Source: Undaria pinnatifida
Lineage: Eukaryota > Sar > Phaeophyceae > Laminariales > Alariaceae
Reading direction: 5' to 3'
Assembly: GCA_012845835.1 (NCBI GenBank)
Contig: JABAKD010000025.1
Location: forward strand, 12,035,264-12,099,263
DNA length: 64,000 bases
Both the position numbers and the translations under genes were made by a program. The notes beneath the pieces are model-generated. The model did no database searches and was not told the origin of the DNA. It saw nothing but the letters and a program-made list of their open reading frames with translations. Below are positions 44,261-55,400 of this stretch, piece by piece. The first letter of the stretch is position 1. Each line of letters begins with the position of its first letter.

Positions 44261-44474
44261 CGTTCATGCTTTTACGCGAAATATGGTTTCATTCGATGGG
44301 GCCGCCGATATCCCCCCAACTCTCACACACCCTTCCCTTCCACGTTTTCGGAAACCTGCTCCCCGCGTTCGTGCTCTCTAGAAACCCTCTCTGTGGCAGA
44401 GTTGGCGGTTTCGGACAAAGCCCCTCGGTCGCATCTCGCCTCGGACGAGGGTGATGAAGATTTCCCTCGGAGAA

Positions 44475-44530
44475 AGGGTGGGTTGGGTTGGGTTGGGTAG
44501 GGTTGGGTTGGATTGGGTTGGGATGGGTGG
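44475..44530. repeat. TTGGG-type microsatellite
   Basis: A run of gggtt/gggta pentamers with interruptions. It is short and internal, not a telomere. Confidence 0.85.
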
Positions 44531-44850
44531 GTAGTTCTTGGTTGGGTTAGGTCCGGTTCGTTTCGTCGGAGCGTTGCCGGAGGATTGATTCTGATTTGCA
44601 ACCGAGAGCCATGTCGTGTGTGGACCGTTTCACTTGTTCGAGTTGTTTGAGCCATTCGCGTTATCTCGGACCGTTCGGATTGGCTCGGGCCAATCATTTT
44701 TTTTTTTATTTGGTTGTGTTATGTAGTATTTGTTTGTGTACGTGTTGGCCGATATCTTGTCATAAACACATTTGTTTTCATGCTTTTTCCGAAGTATGAC
44801 ATTTTAACGGCCATTACGTCCTTCCTCTTTTGAACGAAACGCGTTCCCAG

Positions 44851-45012
44851 GGACCTCTAAACCTTGTCGGGAAGGGGCAGATCTTCGGCAACTCTGAGCT
44901 GGACCTTTATGGGTGCACCAACGCGCTCAAGACCGCAGCGCACGACCCTCGCATTCGAGGTGTATTGATGGAGCTTAACGCGGAAGACATGAGCATGGCC
45001 ACCATTATGGAG
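44851..45012 (+). CDS. SPPA: SPPA exon (residues 1-54 of the visible product)
   Basis: Acceptor 'cccag', donor GTGCGA, 54 codons, phase 0 at both ends. It encodes LNLVGKGQIFGNSELDLYG and ALKTAAHDPRIRGVLMELNA. This is the start of the first S49 domain, corresponding to the family's 'L.i.G.I......L..A..DPRI.G..L.I' stretch. Confidence 0.9.
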
Positions 45013-48000
45013 GTGCGAACGGGGGGGGGGCGGGGTCGTGGTATTGGTGGTGGCGGCGGTGTGAGTAGTAATTGAAGAATAAACAGTAGTATGTAGGAGT
45101 AGTTGCGGGCAGAGGAGGAGGAGTATGTAGTGGTAGTAGTAGAGAGATGGGTGGGGGGCGGGGCGGGGCGGGGGTAGGAGGGGGGAATGGTTTTAGTGAC
45201 GGTGGTGGTGGCGGTAGTTGTAGGGGTCCTGATGGGGCTTAAACCACTTAGAAAAATCATTAGCCCCTGGCATATCTGCATCTCTCGCTATTTTCAAGCA
45301 AATTGTCACCGAAAACATCGGTGCAGTAGAAAAAGAGTTAGCTCAAAGGACATATCACCGAGGTGTGTTGTGTAGGGGGGGGGGAGGAGGGTACTCATTT
45401 CATACGTAGCCGGTAGTCTCCAAGACCAGAGACCCTCGTACCCCTACAATGCTGGAATGTAGCACGTCGGGCTTTCACCGACCAGACAGACATCGCGTGC
45501 ACCACGGGGGGAGGGGGGGGGGCAGGAGGGTGGGGTGGGGTGGGGGTGTTTGGTGGTGGTGGCATTGGGGGGGCGGGGGAGGGTCGAGGAGAAGAGGTAG
45601 TGATCCTGGTGGTGGTGGCGGTGGCGGCGGTGGACGTGGCGTTGTTGGTGGCGGTATATATGTGGTAGTGATCCTGGTGGTGGTGGCGGTGGCGGCGGTG
45701 GACGTGGCGTTGTTGGTGGCGGTATATATGTGGTAGTGAGGGGGGGGGGGGGCGAGGGGGGTAGTGGTGGTAGTGGAGAGGGGTTATGGCGGTGCCGGTG
45801 GCGATGGAGGTAGTCATTGTAATGATGGCGGCACTTGTAGTAACAGTATCAGCAATAGCAGTAGCTGTGGCTGTAGCCATAGCAATAGCAGATGCCGTAA
45901 GTCACAATGGTAACGGTAATATAGGATAACTGTCTGTAACAGCTGGGACTATCGCTTTAGCGACAAAACGGAAAACGGACGTCGACCAATCCGCTTCAAT
46001 TTCGCTCCCCCTTTGACCAATCAGATTCGGCGAGCAATGGACTATTTCACCCAGAGCGGAAAGCCTCTGTGGGGGTTTACGGAAAACGCCGTTGATATGA
46101 CCTTGCTCTGCCTCATGGGGGGCTGCACAAGGGTAAGGATGGGGAGGGGTTCGAATTTTTGGTTTGAGGTTTTATGTTTCGTGGGTGTTTTGTACGGTAT
46201 GCTCATGTGTGGGTTTAGGCTTTGGATGTGTATTTGGTCGAGCTATGGGGTCTTGTTTTTGTGGTTTGGCTGGGGCTGTTCTGTTTTGGTTTTAGTTTGT
46301 TGGATTTGGGGGTTACGGGGAATGCGGTGGGTGTGACGCTCTTCTGCAGCATGGGGGGCTGCACACGGGTACAGGCCCCGTCTTGGGTTTGTGTGTACCT
46401 ATAGACTTCACGGTGCTAATAGTACAGCGGAATTACTGACGTTTTGTTTCGCTTTTCTGATGTGTGTGGTGCTGGTACTGGCGTTGGGGTTGGCCTCGGT
46501 GCTTATGCTGGTGCTGATGCTGACGTTTTGTGTCGCCTTTCTGAGAATTGTAGTGCTGGTGCTGATGCTGGTGCTGGTACCTACTTGTTGTATTTTTTTG
46601 TTATGTTTGCGGTGCTGGTGCTATTGCCGATGACGATGCTGGTGCTTACGCTGGTGCTGTTGCGGACGTTTTTTATTGGGTTCGTGGTGAGTGTGGTGCT
46701 GGTGCTGGTGTTATCGTTTTGTTTCGCTTTCCAGGTGTCTGTGGTGTTGGTACAAATAACGTTGACGTGGTAGTCGGTGATACTGACATTTTCGTTTTTG
46801 CTTTCTGCTGTTTGTAGCTCCCGCGCTTATGCTGATGTTTGTGCTGGTGCTGATACTGACGTTTTGCTTGATGTTCCTAATGTCTGTTGTGCTGGTGATT
46901 GCGCTGATGCTGATGCTGGTGCTTATGCTGGTACTGATGCTATCGTCCCGTTTTGCTATCTTGGCGCTGGTGGTGCTGGCATTAGTAGCGGTCGAGGCGG
47001 TGGCACTAGATTTTTTTGCTGGCGGTGCTGCTGCTGGCGGCGGCGGTGGTGATACGGACGTTTTTTTTTTTGTTTCCTCGTGTTTGTGTGCTGCTAGTGC
47101 TAATTGTCGGTGCCCATGTTTGATGCTGGTGCTATTGCTGGTTCTATTTTTGTTGCTGCCGGTGCTGCTGGTGCTTCTTGTGTTGGGTGCTGGTGCATGC
47201 TGGTGGCGGTGGCGGCGTCGGCGACCCGCAGAGGTTGGCGGCACCGGGGGTTTACGTAAACCTGATCGGCTTTTCCTTCGACTCGGAGTTCTACCGAGGC
47301 TTTTTCGACAAGGTGAATTCGCAATCAACCTTGAACATTTGATGTATAGTAGTTATTATTTATGTTTTTGTTAATACGCTTCCTGGTATTGTGTACCTGT
47401 TGCTTTTGTTCCTGTTCTTGCTCCTCTTCCCCTGCCTCATTTATCTTGTCTTCTTCCCCCTCAAGTTGCTCTTCTTGTTTTTGCTCTTGTCCTTATTATT
47501 ATCTGCCACTCGAGACAGGTCGGAATCGAGCCCCAAGTTAGACGCATCGGGGAGTTCAAGTCTTTCGGAGACGCTTACGCGAGAAATTCGATGAGCGCCG
47601 CCCAGAAGGAGGTCACGGAGAGCCTGCTGTCGGCTGTTAGCAACTTCAAGGCGGGGCTGCTGGCGCGAGATGCGGGAGGGGGGAAGACTACCGAAGATGT
47701 CGAGAGGCTATACAACGGCGATGTGAGAGAGCGTTACAATTGAGTTTTGTGGGTTAGGGTTAGGGGCGGGCTGGTGAGCAGCGTTAAAGTTATCGGTTTT
47801 ACCGCTGGGAGCCGTTACCCTGCAGTATTTTGAAGTAGTGGTCCCTTAGATGTGGGTACCGTTATGAAAGATTTGAACCCCTTTAGAGCCCCAAAAATAT
47901 CTTCCTGTAGCAATTTCGAGTAAATTGTCCCCAAAATCGGGTTTCCATTTTCAACGGCGTTACGGGAGAAGGTCCTACACTGGAACAGTTATGTCTGTTT

Positions 48001-51000
48001 CTGCTTCTGATTGTAGTGGCGATGCTTGAGAGAGACAAAAGATAGGGTGGGAGACGCGGGAGGAGGGGAAGGCCTGCAAGAGATGTCGAACAGCTTACAA
48101 CGGCGATGTGAGGGAGCGGTAGGGTTGATGTGTTGGCTAGTCCCTGGTACTCGTTTTCAGCGTGCGCACGAAAGTCGCTCTGTATGCGACATAGTCCCTC
48201 TGTATGCAACATGGTCCCTCTGTGTGCGGCAAAGTCTCATATATGGTTATAGACTCCTTGTCTCCGGGTGGCGGTGGTGGTGGCGGTGGTGGTGGTGGTG
48301 GATCGTTGTGATGGTGATGTGTATTGTGTTTGTAGTGATTGTGATGGGGGTACCATAAGTTCTGGTGCTTGTGGTGGTAGTGTCTAAACGTCGTACTATC
48401 TGCTAGGACGATCTATTTTTGGCTTCGAAATACTATCCTCGTAGCAGTGGCTGTTGATTGTGATTGTCGTTGTGGTGGTGATGGTGGTTGTAGTGATGGT
48501 GATGGTCAATGGTAGTAAAGGTGTTGGGTATGCGGGGTGGTGGTGGTGGTGGTGGTGGTGGAGGTGGTGTCTACCCCTGACCCTCCTGCCAAACGGGTCC
48601 ATATTAGACGCCTCAAGCACTTTATCCCCGACATTATGCTTGATCGACTGGTTGGTGTATCACTTGATGACTTGATTGATTGATTGGCAGATTGAGTGTT
48701 TGGTTGGTCGGTAGATTGATTGATCAATTGATTGACATGTGTTTTTTATGATCGATTGACAGAAGGGGGATCGTCAACCGTTGCTTTCGCTAACCCTCTC
48801 CCTTACTCTTGCTTTAGGGTTCGTCATGTATTATGACCCCGGGAACTTCCTGTATCCCCGAACCATGACAAGTGATTGACTGATTGATTGATCCATTGGG
48901 TAAGACCTTGATGGTTATGATTATGTTGGTCATCCGGCAATTGCAGCATGGGCTTCAAACGTCTATCACTGGTTGGTTTATTCATTTGTTGGTTGGTTGA
49001 TCGAACGATTGGCTGGTTGATTGATTGGTTGATTGACTGAAGGATTGATTGATCCACTGACTAATATATTGATGGTTATGATTTTGTTGGCCGTCCGGCA
49101 ATGTGCAGCATGGGCTTCAAACGTCTATCAATGATTGATTTAGTGGTTGATTGATGGATCGATTGGTTGATTGGTTGATTGGTTGACCGATCGATTGATC
49201 GATTGCTTGATTGCTTGATTGCTTGATGGCTTGATTAGTTGACTGAATGATGATTGATTGACCGACTGATCCATTGTTTTTCTGAAAAATTGCTTGTTTG
49301 ATTGATTAATAGATTGATTGATTGATTGATTGATTGGTCGGTTGATTTTATTTATTTATTGACTGATTGATTGGTTGATTGTCTAATGGCATGGAGGCGC
49401 CAACCCTTGTTTTAGGAGCCGGTGACAGTTGAGGCGCTGAAGGAGTTCGGTCTATTAGACGACGTGTACTACGAAGATCAGATGCTGGAGCTGCTCAACA
49501 ACGAGATGAACAAGTGAGAGGGGGTATATACATGAACAACACCATAGTGGCATCGACGCCCGTATGCAAGGAATCCTTCATTTTTCCGTCACGTTCACTT
49601 TTGAGATAGACGCCTGGGATATTTTACCGTCTAGACACGCCTTGATCACACAGCAGTTGTTTTCGCTTCCCCCAGTACACCGCTTCCTTTTTTTCGCGCA
49701 TAGTGGTCCTTGTACCTTGGCTGTTTTTGTTTTCTTTTTTTTTTCATGATGTCGGAACCGAAATGCGGCTCTCGCCGGTTTGATTGCTTGACATGATGTC
49801 AAACAACGACACGCAATCCTTGCTTGCTTGTTTTTCATTTTTTTTTATTTGTCGTTTTCCTTTAAATAGTTTGTGGGCGTTAGCCTTTTATCTGTACAAT
49901 GACGTTATTACACATGAAGTGCGAATGGTGTTTGCGTAACCTGCGATTCAGGTACTTATTATTTTACGATTTTGTTTTTTTTAGGAGTTTCGTCTCGTGT
50001 TTCCCAGTATAAAATGCAAGGCGTTACGGAAAGAACGTGGCATGCAAGCCTTGGAGCTGCTCGAGCAGTGGTCCGAGAATATCTACTATCGACCAACCGT
50101 AACAACGCCATGACCAGAAATTATCATGGTTGTCGTTTGACTTCGTATTTTCTCTTTGTAAAAGGTAAGAGCGTTGCAGGAAGGAAGTGGCAGGCAACGC
50201 CGTAGAACCACTCCACAAGTTGGGGAAAGCACTCTATTATAGTAAGAAGGACGTTTGTTTTGTGCATTATTTATTTATTTTTTTCGTTCAATGTAGTTGT
50301 TCCCGTATTTCTTTCCGCGTTATTTTATTGTGCGTTTCGCCTTTTTTGGTCTATAAAAAAGCGAAGAGGTCAGGAGACACCCTTTTGACCGTCGGCAATT
50401 TTTTCCAGTATGTTACCTTGACTGACGCCAAGCTTCCAGGTTTTTGTGTGGACCGACCGGTTTGACACCCTTGACCGCTAGACGCCATCACTTGACGGAT
50501 CGTCTCCGGACGTCTTCGATAAACAGGCGTTACAGGAAGGAAGTGGCGGGCAAACCGTGGAGTCGCTCGAGCGGTAGCACCAAGAGCGCAAAGAAGGATA
50601 AGACCGACGAAGCCAACAACACGGCGAAGAAAAAGAAGAAGACAAAAAAGAAGAGCAAGCTGGTAGACCCGGCGAAGACCATTATACCGGTCACCACCTA
50701 TCTCCGAAGAATAAGGGTGAGCGGCACACCTTGCCGTGTTTGCAAACCTCGAAACGTACAAGATGAAGCGCCCGATATATTACCAGCGCGACTTTTGGGG
50801 TGGTCCGCACACGTTTTTCAGGAAATCTAAGAAACGCATGGCGACGCCGAGCGGGCTTGGCCTCGGCCTGGCGTAGGGTTAGGGCTTTTAGTTGGGTCCA
50901 CGCCCGCTGTTGAATTTATTTGTAGAAGAATGAAAACCCATAAGCGCGAAATACCGTCAACAATTGTGTGACATTTTAATTCGTTATCCTAGGTCACCCC

Positions 51001-51520
51001 TGAAGAATAGAATCGATGCACCCCACTCCCAAGATTCAGAATGGGAAACCAAACGGGATCCTTGTGTGGTCACAGGACGAAACGTACCATTATTTCAGGA
51101 GATGTAAGCAACCTTTTGGCTATTAGCATTGAATTACACTGCTTGTTATATTTCCGGACAGAGCAGTACCAGGTATATATATATATATATATTTTTTTCT
51201 TGTTTTTTTTTTCTTCTTGGTTTTGGGATACCGCGCACGCTGGTCTAAAGCAATAAAAAACGGCTGCGGCGTGTAAAAAATAACAAAGCGGGCGCCCATG
51301 CTATACTTTCTGGCATTTTTGGTCTGGCACGTCCTGGAAAGTAACGTCAGGTTGAACGAACGCGGGCCGTTACATTAGACCGTTCGGCTGGTGGTACGAA
51401 GCAGATGCGTGTTCTCTTCCTGCTGTGTACGAGTGTTGTAAACCTGTGTTTCCTCCTTGTGCTGCTGCTGCTGGTGATGATTTCTGTCTACGTGGTATCC
51501 GGTCTGTCTGTATGTCTGTA

Positions 51521-51551
<31 letters not shown>

Positions 51552-52452
51552 GTCCGTCTGTCTGTCCGTCTGTATTATGTCTTCATGTACTATGTATGTA
51601 TGTATGATGTGTGTATGCATGTATATCTGTCTGTCTGTCTGTATGTGTTTGTCTTTCCATCTATCTGTTTATTTGTCTGTCTGCCTGCCTGCCTGCGCTT
51701 GCCTGTGGTCATTTCATTTCGAGCAGAGGAACGAAGTGGAGGGGGTGCCAGGTAGGACGGGCGACAGAACGATAGCCGTCATCAATGCGGAGGGAGGTAA
51801 GAAAACGAGGCAGTTGTAGGGGAAGGGGGGGAAGGGGGCGAGGGCGTGGACCTGGGGAGGAGGGTGGGCGTAGAGGTTGAGGGAGGGGAGGGAGGGGAGG
51901 GAGGGGAGGGAGATATTGCAGGGGAACGGAGTGGAGGAGGGATTGTCGCCGATGTGGACTTTCGTTCGTCCGCGAAAGGTGCATGGCAGACGGCGACGAC
52001 GTGGCCAAGCGTATGCCGTATCCCCTGTTGCTCATGGTGCCCTAGATCGCTCTCGCGCTAGGTGTGGTAATTCGCACTAAATCGTACGTGACTCCATTGT
52101 AAAAGACCGGTCGACGTTCTAGCCAAAGCATAGGTTAAGAATGTGTCATGATCAACGATTTGTGTGTATTTGGAGCTCATCATGTTTTCACGTTTTCCTA
52201 CTCACGATGCTATGCGGGGGTGATGATGATGATGATGGTGATGATGGTGATGGCGGTGATGGTAATGGTGAGGAGGAGGATGATGATGATGATGATGACG
52301 ATGATGATGCTGATGATGGTGATGATGATGACGATGTTGATGATGACGATGAGGATGAGGATGATGATTATGATGATGATTATGTTGATGATGGCGATGA
52401 TGATCATGATCATCATCATGATCATCATGATTATGATGATAATGACGATAGC

Positions 52453-52487
<35 letters not shown>

Positions 52488-55400
52488 CGGTAATGGTGAT
52501 GATGATAAGGATGATGACGATAATAAAATGATGATGATGATGAGGATGATAAAGATGATCATGATCATGATGAATATGTTGATGATGACGATGATGACGT
52601 TAATGTTTGCGATAACTGATTATGTCCGTGCTGTGCGGTGATGATGCTGACTGTTTTAACGCTGTGTCAGCTATCGTTAACGCGGCGGGGCCTGGGAGTG
52701 CAGCGAATCTGCAAGTGGATAACTTCCGAGAACAAGCGAACGCCATCCTAAAGGACAACGACGTCAGTCCTACCGGGGATTTGTCCTTTTCTACTAGATC
52801 TGTTCTTTGTTTTGTTCTGTTTTGTTTTTGTAAGTGTGTTTATGTATTTTTTTCTTGGTTCTGGTGTTTTTCTTCATATCTTCTGTATTTTCGGTGTACA
52901 TCTTACTTCTTTTTTTTTTTCCAAAGATTTTTGATTGTTTTGTCGTGTTTTGGTTTCTTCTCCGTGATGTTGTCTCTTTTTTATAGTTGTATTTTTTTTG
53001 TCGTGTTTGCTCGTGCTCTTTCTGTCTTCCAGTTCTTGTGATTATGAAAAATACACTCCAGCTGTGAGATGGAGGGTTTAATCGAAACTCACGTGTCCAA
53101 GCTGTGGGCGGTACTGCGATCGCGCGGGTTAGGGGGTGTGTTTGTTCTTGTGACGGCCACAGGCAGAACACTGTCCTTAGTGGTGGCTTGTTGTACCATT
53201 TTCGTTTTACTCTGAACAAATTGTGGGAAACGTACTTAATCGTCCGTGCTCACTGCTGACGTACTTGTGATATGTTGTTGAAATTCTGTGACGGTTTCTT
53301 GTGTCCGCGATCAACTCTGTTCATGATTTGTTTTTAAAGGTGGACGGAGTGGTGGTGAGAATCAGCTCTCCGGGGGGAGATGCCCTGGCTTCGGACCTCA
53401 TGTGGCGTGAGGTGCGTATACCATGCTATGCTACGCCTTGGGCCATGCGCGCCATGTATGTTGTTTGGCAGTCTTGTGTTCCTAGCTTATTTTCTTCTTT
53501 TTCCTCCAACGGATGGGGAAGAAATAAGGTTGAGATCACCACCGTTTCACGTATGTTCAGACACGTCGTGTGTCAATTTAACTCCATTGTATTCGCATTC
53601 CAGCGCTAGCTGGTGTGCCCTGCAGTTCCCATGGTAGCGACAGCACGAGCTGTCCCTAGCGTTCGTGGTGCACGCGTTAGACAGATCGTGTCCCACGAGT
53701 GTTCGCGGTACGCGTTAGGTGGCTCGTGCTCTACGCTACTCTTCTTCTTGTTCGCATTCTAGAGTAGTCTGCTGTGCAGCACTTATTTATTTATTTTTTA
53801 TTTTTACGAGCGAAGGTGATTATTTACGTTGCATCGTACCCATATTAGCCCCCCCCTTTAGAGACCACGGAAGCCTGGCTGTGTGTCCGCCGCCGACCGA
53901 GATGCATCTATGCGCTTTTCCGAGTAACCGATCCAAGCACATACGTTGGCGACAATTTCAAATATCCCGCTGCACAAGTTTCTAGCAACAAGTTTTTTGT
54001 TTGTTTTGTTTTTTTGTGCTCATCCCTTCTATTTTCTTCGCGCTTTTCCTTTCTCCTTCTTCCTCCCTAGGCGTAACTCAGATCATACACAGATCGTCGC
54101 TAAGCAGGCTCTCCTCGCCCTTACCCACTGCGGCACGTGCCTTCGTTTGTATCGCGAGAAGACTCCTGCTTTTTCTTCTCTCTCGTTGACTCGCATCGAA
54201 TTGCTGTACTATGTTTATTTGTGTGTGTGTTTTTCCATCCGAGCGTTGCGCAGCATGAGTGTCACTTCAGTGTCAACCACTCTTGAACATCTGCTCCCAG
54301 TATGTAGCATCGAGGATCTGAGTTGCGTAAAAGGAAGGGAACTGGAGAAAAAATGCCAAGCAAAGAAGTTGGAATCTTCTTCAAGTTTTGTTTTCGTTGC
54401 CGCAAGGTTCGGCGGCGGCTGTGCGAATCGGGGAAAAGGTGGCTATAGTCAGAAAAAGTGCCACCGGGTGAACAACCTCATGTCCTCGGTATTATTTAAT
54501 AAAATGAACAACATAGAGCGAATCATGGGGATTCCATACAAATGGTAAAAAATCTTCAATACCTTCCGCCTCCAGTCTCCAACCTCACAGCTACAGCGGT
54601 ATGGTAGGTGCTCATCAGACAACCCGCCAGTTTCGTATATTCTGCAGTATACGCTTTGCCTTTGTACTACCCGCCGTGTCCTTGTCTCTCTCTCCTGAGT
54701 GTCAGCTCATCGCCGCCAAACTTGCTATCTCATACCATTTTATTCCCTAGTGAAAATGCCTTCCAAATATATTAAGATCCGTTTCCGCCTCCCATACCCC
54801 AGATTTCGTACGTTCAATATTACCCTTTCAACGATGCTCTCAACAATATGGGTAGTTCTTCGGTTCAGGGGATGGTCAGTCGTTTTCCCAAGAGTGTTGC
54901 CCGAGATGTAGGCATCCGTGCTGTGGATACCAGGTCCCCTCTCCCCTATATATCAAATAGTAAGTTCCGCCTCGTTACACACGAGTTCAAGGTCATCACT
55001 CGCATATTTAGGAAGTTAACGTATTCGTTGCCTTGTTACCCCAAGTCCGACAACTTTTCATTTAGACGCGCGGTTGCATGTCGAGAGCTGAGGGGGGCAA
55101 TGTGCGTCCCAGATCCGCTTCCCCTAGAGAGTACCTGGTACCTAGTTGTACGTCTCGAAAAAAAAGAGGGGGTTGATGTGCATACCGGGCCCCCTCCCCG
55201 CTGATGGTACCGCCTCGTTGCACGCAAGCAAGGTCACCAGAAGTCCCCCAAGTTCCGTTCCTTGCCCACCCCATGTACCGACCCACCTTGGTGTGTCCTC
55301 CACAGCACAACCACACAAAGAGAGAATCTGTCTGGGACACAGCCCCACGATACCCCTGTTTTTTTCTTCTGTTTGTTTCTTGTGGCAGGTTCGACGGCTG

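Larger units (their letters stand above)
35748..44850. other. Long stretch between candidate signal exon and first sure SPPA exon
   Basis: It contains a 52-bp direct repeat pair (36676, 37033) around a tRNA-like trace, short inverted-repeat elements (38218, 38751, 39009), a possible minus-strand exon (40745-41020), duplicated blocks (40005-40760), M1 and R2 copies (41651, 42120), a tandem array (42960-43330) and a duplicated coding-like block (43776-44260). The stretches 35830-36660 and 37100-37770 show nothing I recognise. Confidence 0.45.

Noticed and set aside
46391-47374. Several Val/Leu-rich frames and the Ser/Thr-rich minus frame
   Set aside because: All come from the gctggt satellite in a SPPA intron. 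Only the short RLAAPGVYVNL part belongs to a real exon.
47748-47766. Telomere-like gttaggg repeats (also near 8030 and 50875)
   Set aside because: Only two or three units, internal, without subtelomeric context.
52141-52641. Long Asp-rich (and Met-rich) open frames
   Set aside because: They are translations of the gatgat satellite in different frames and sit inside a SPPA intron with phase-matched exons on both sides.
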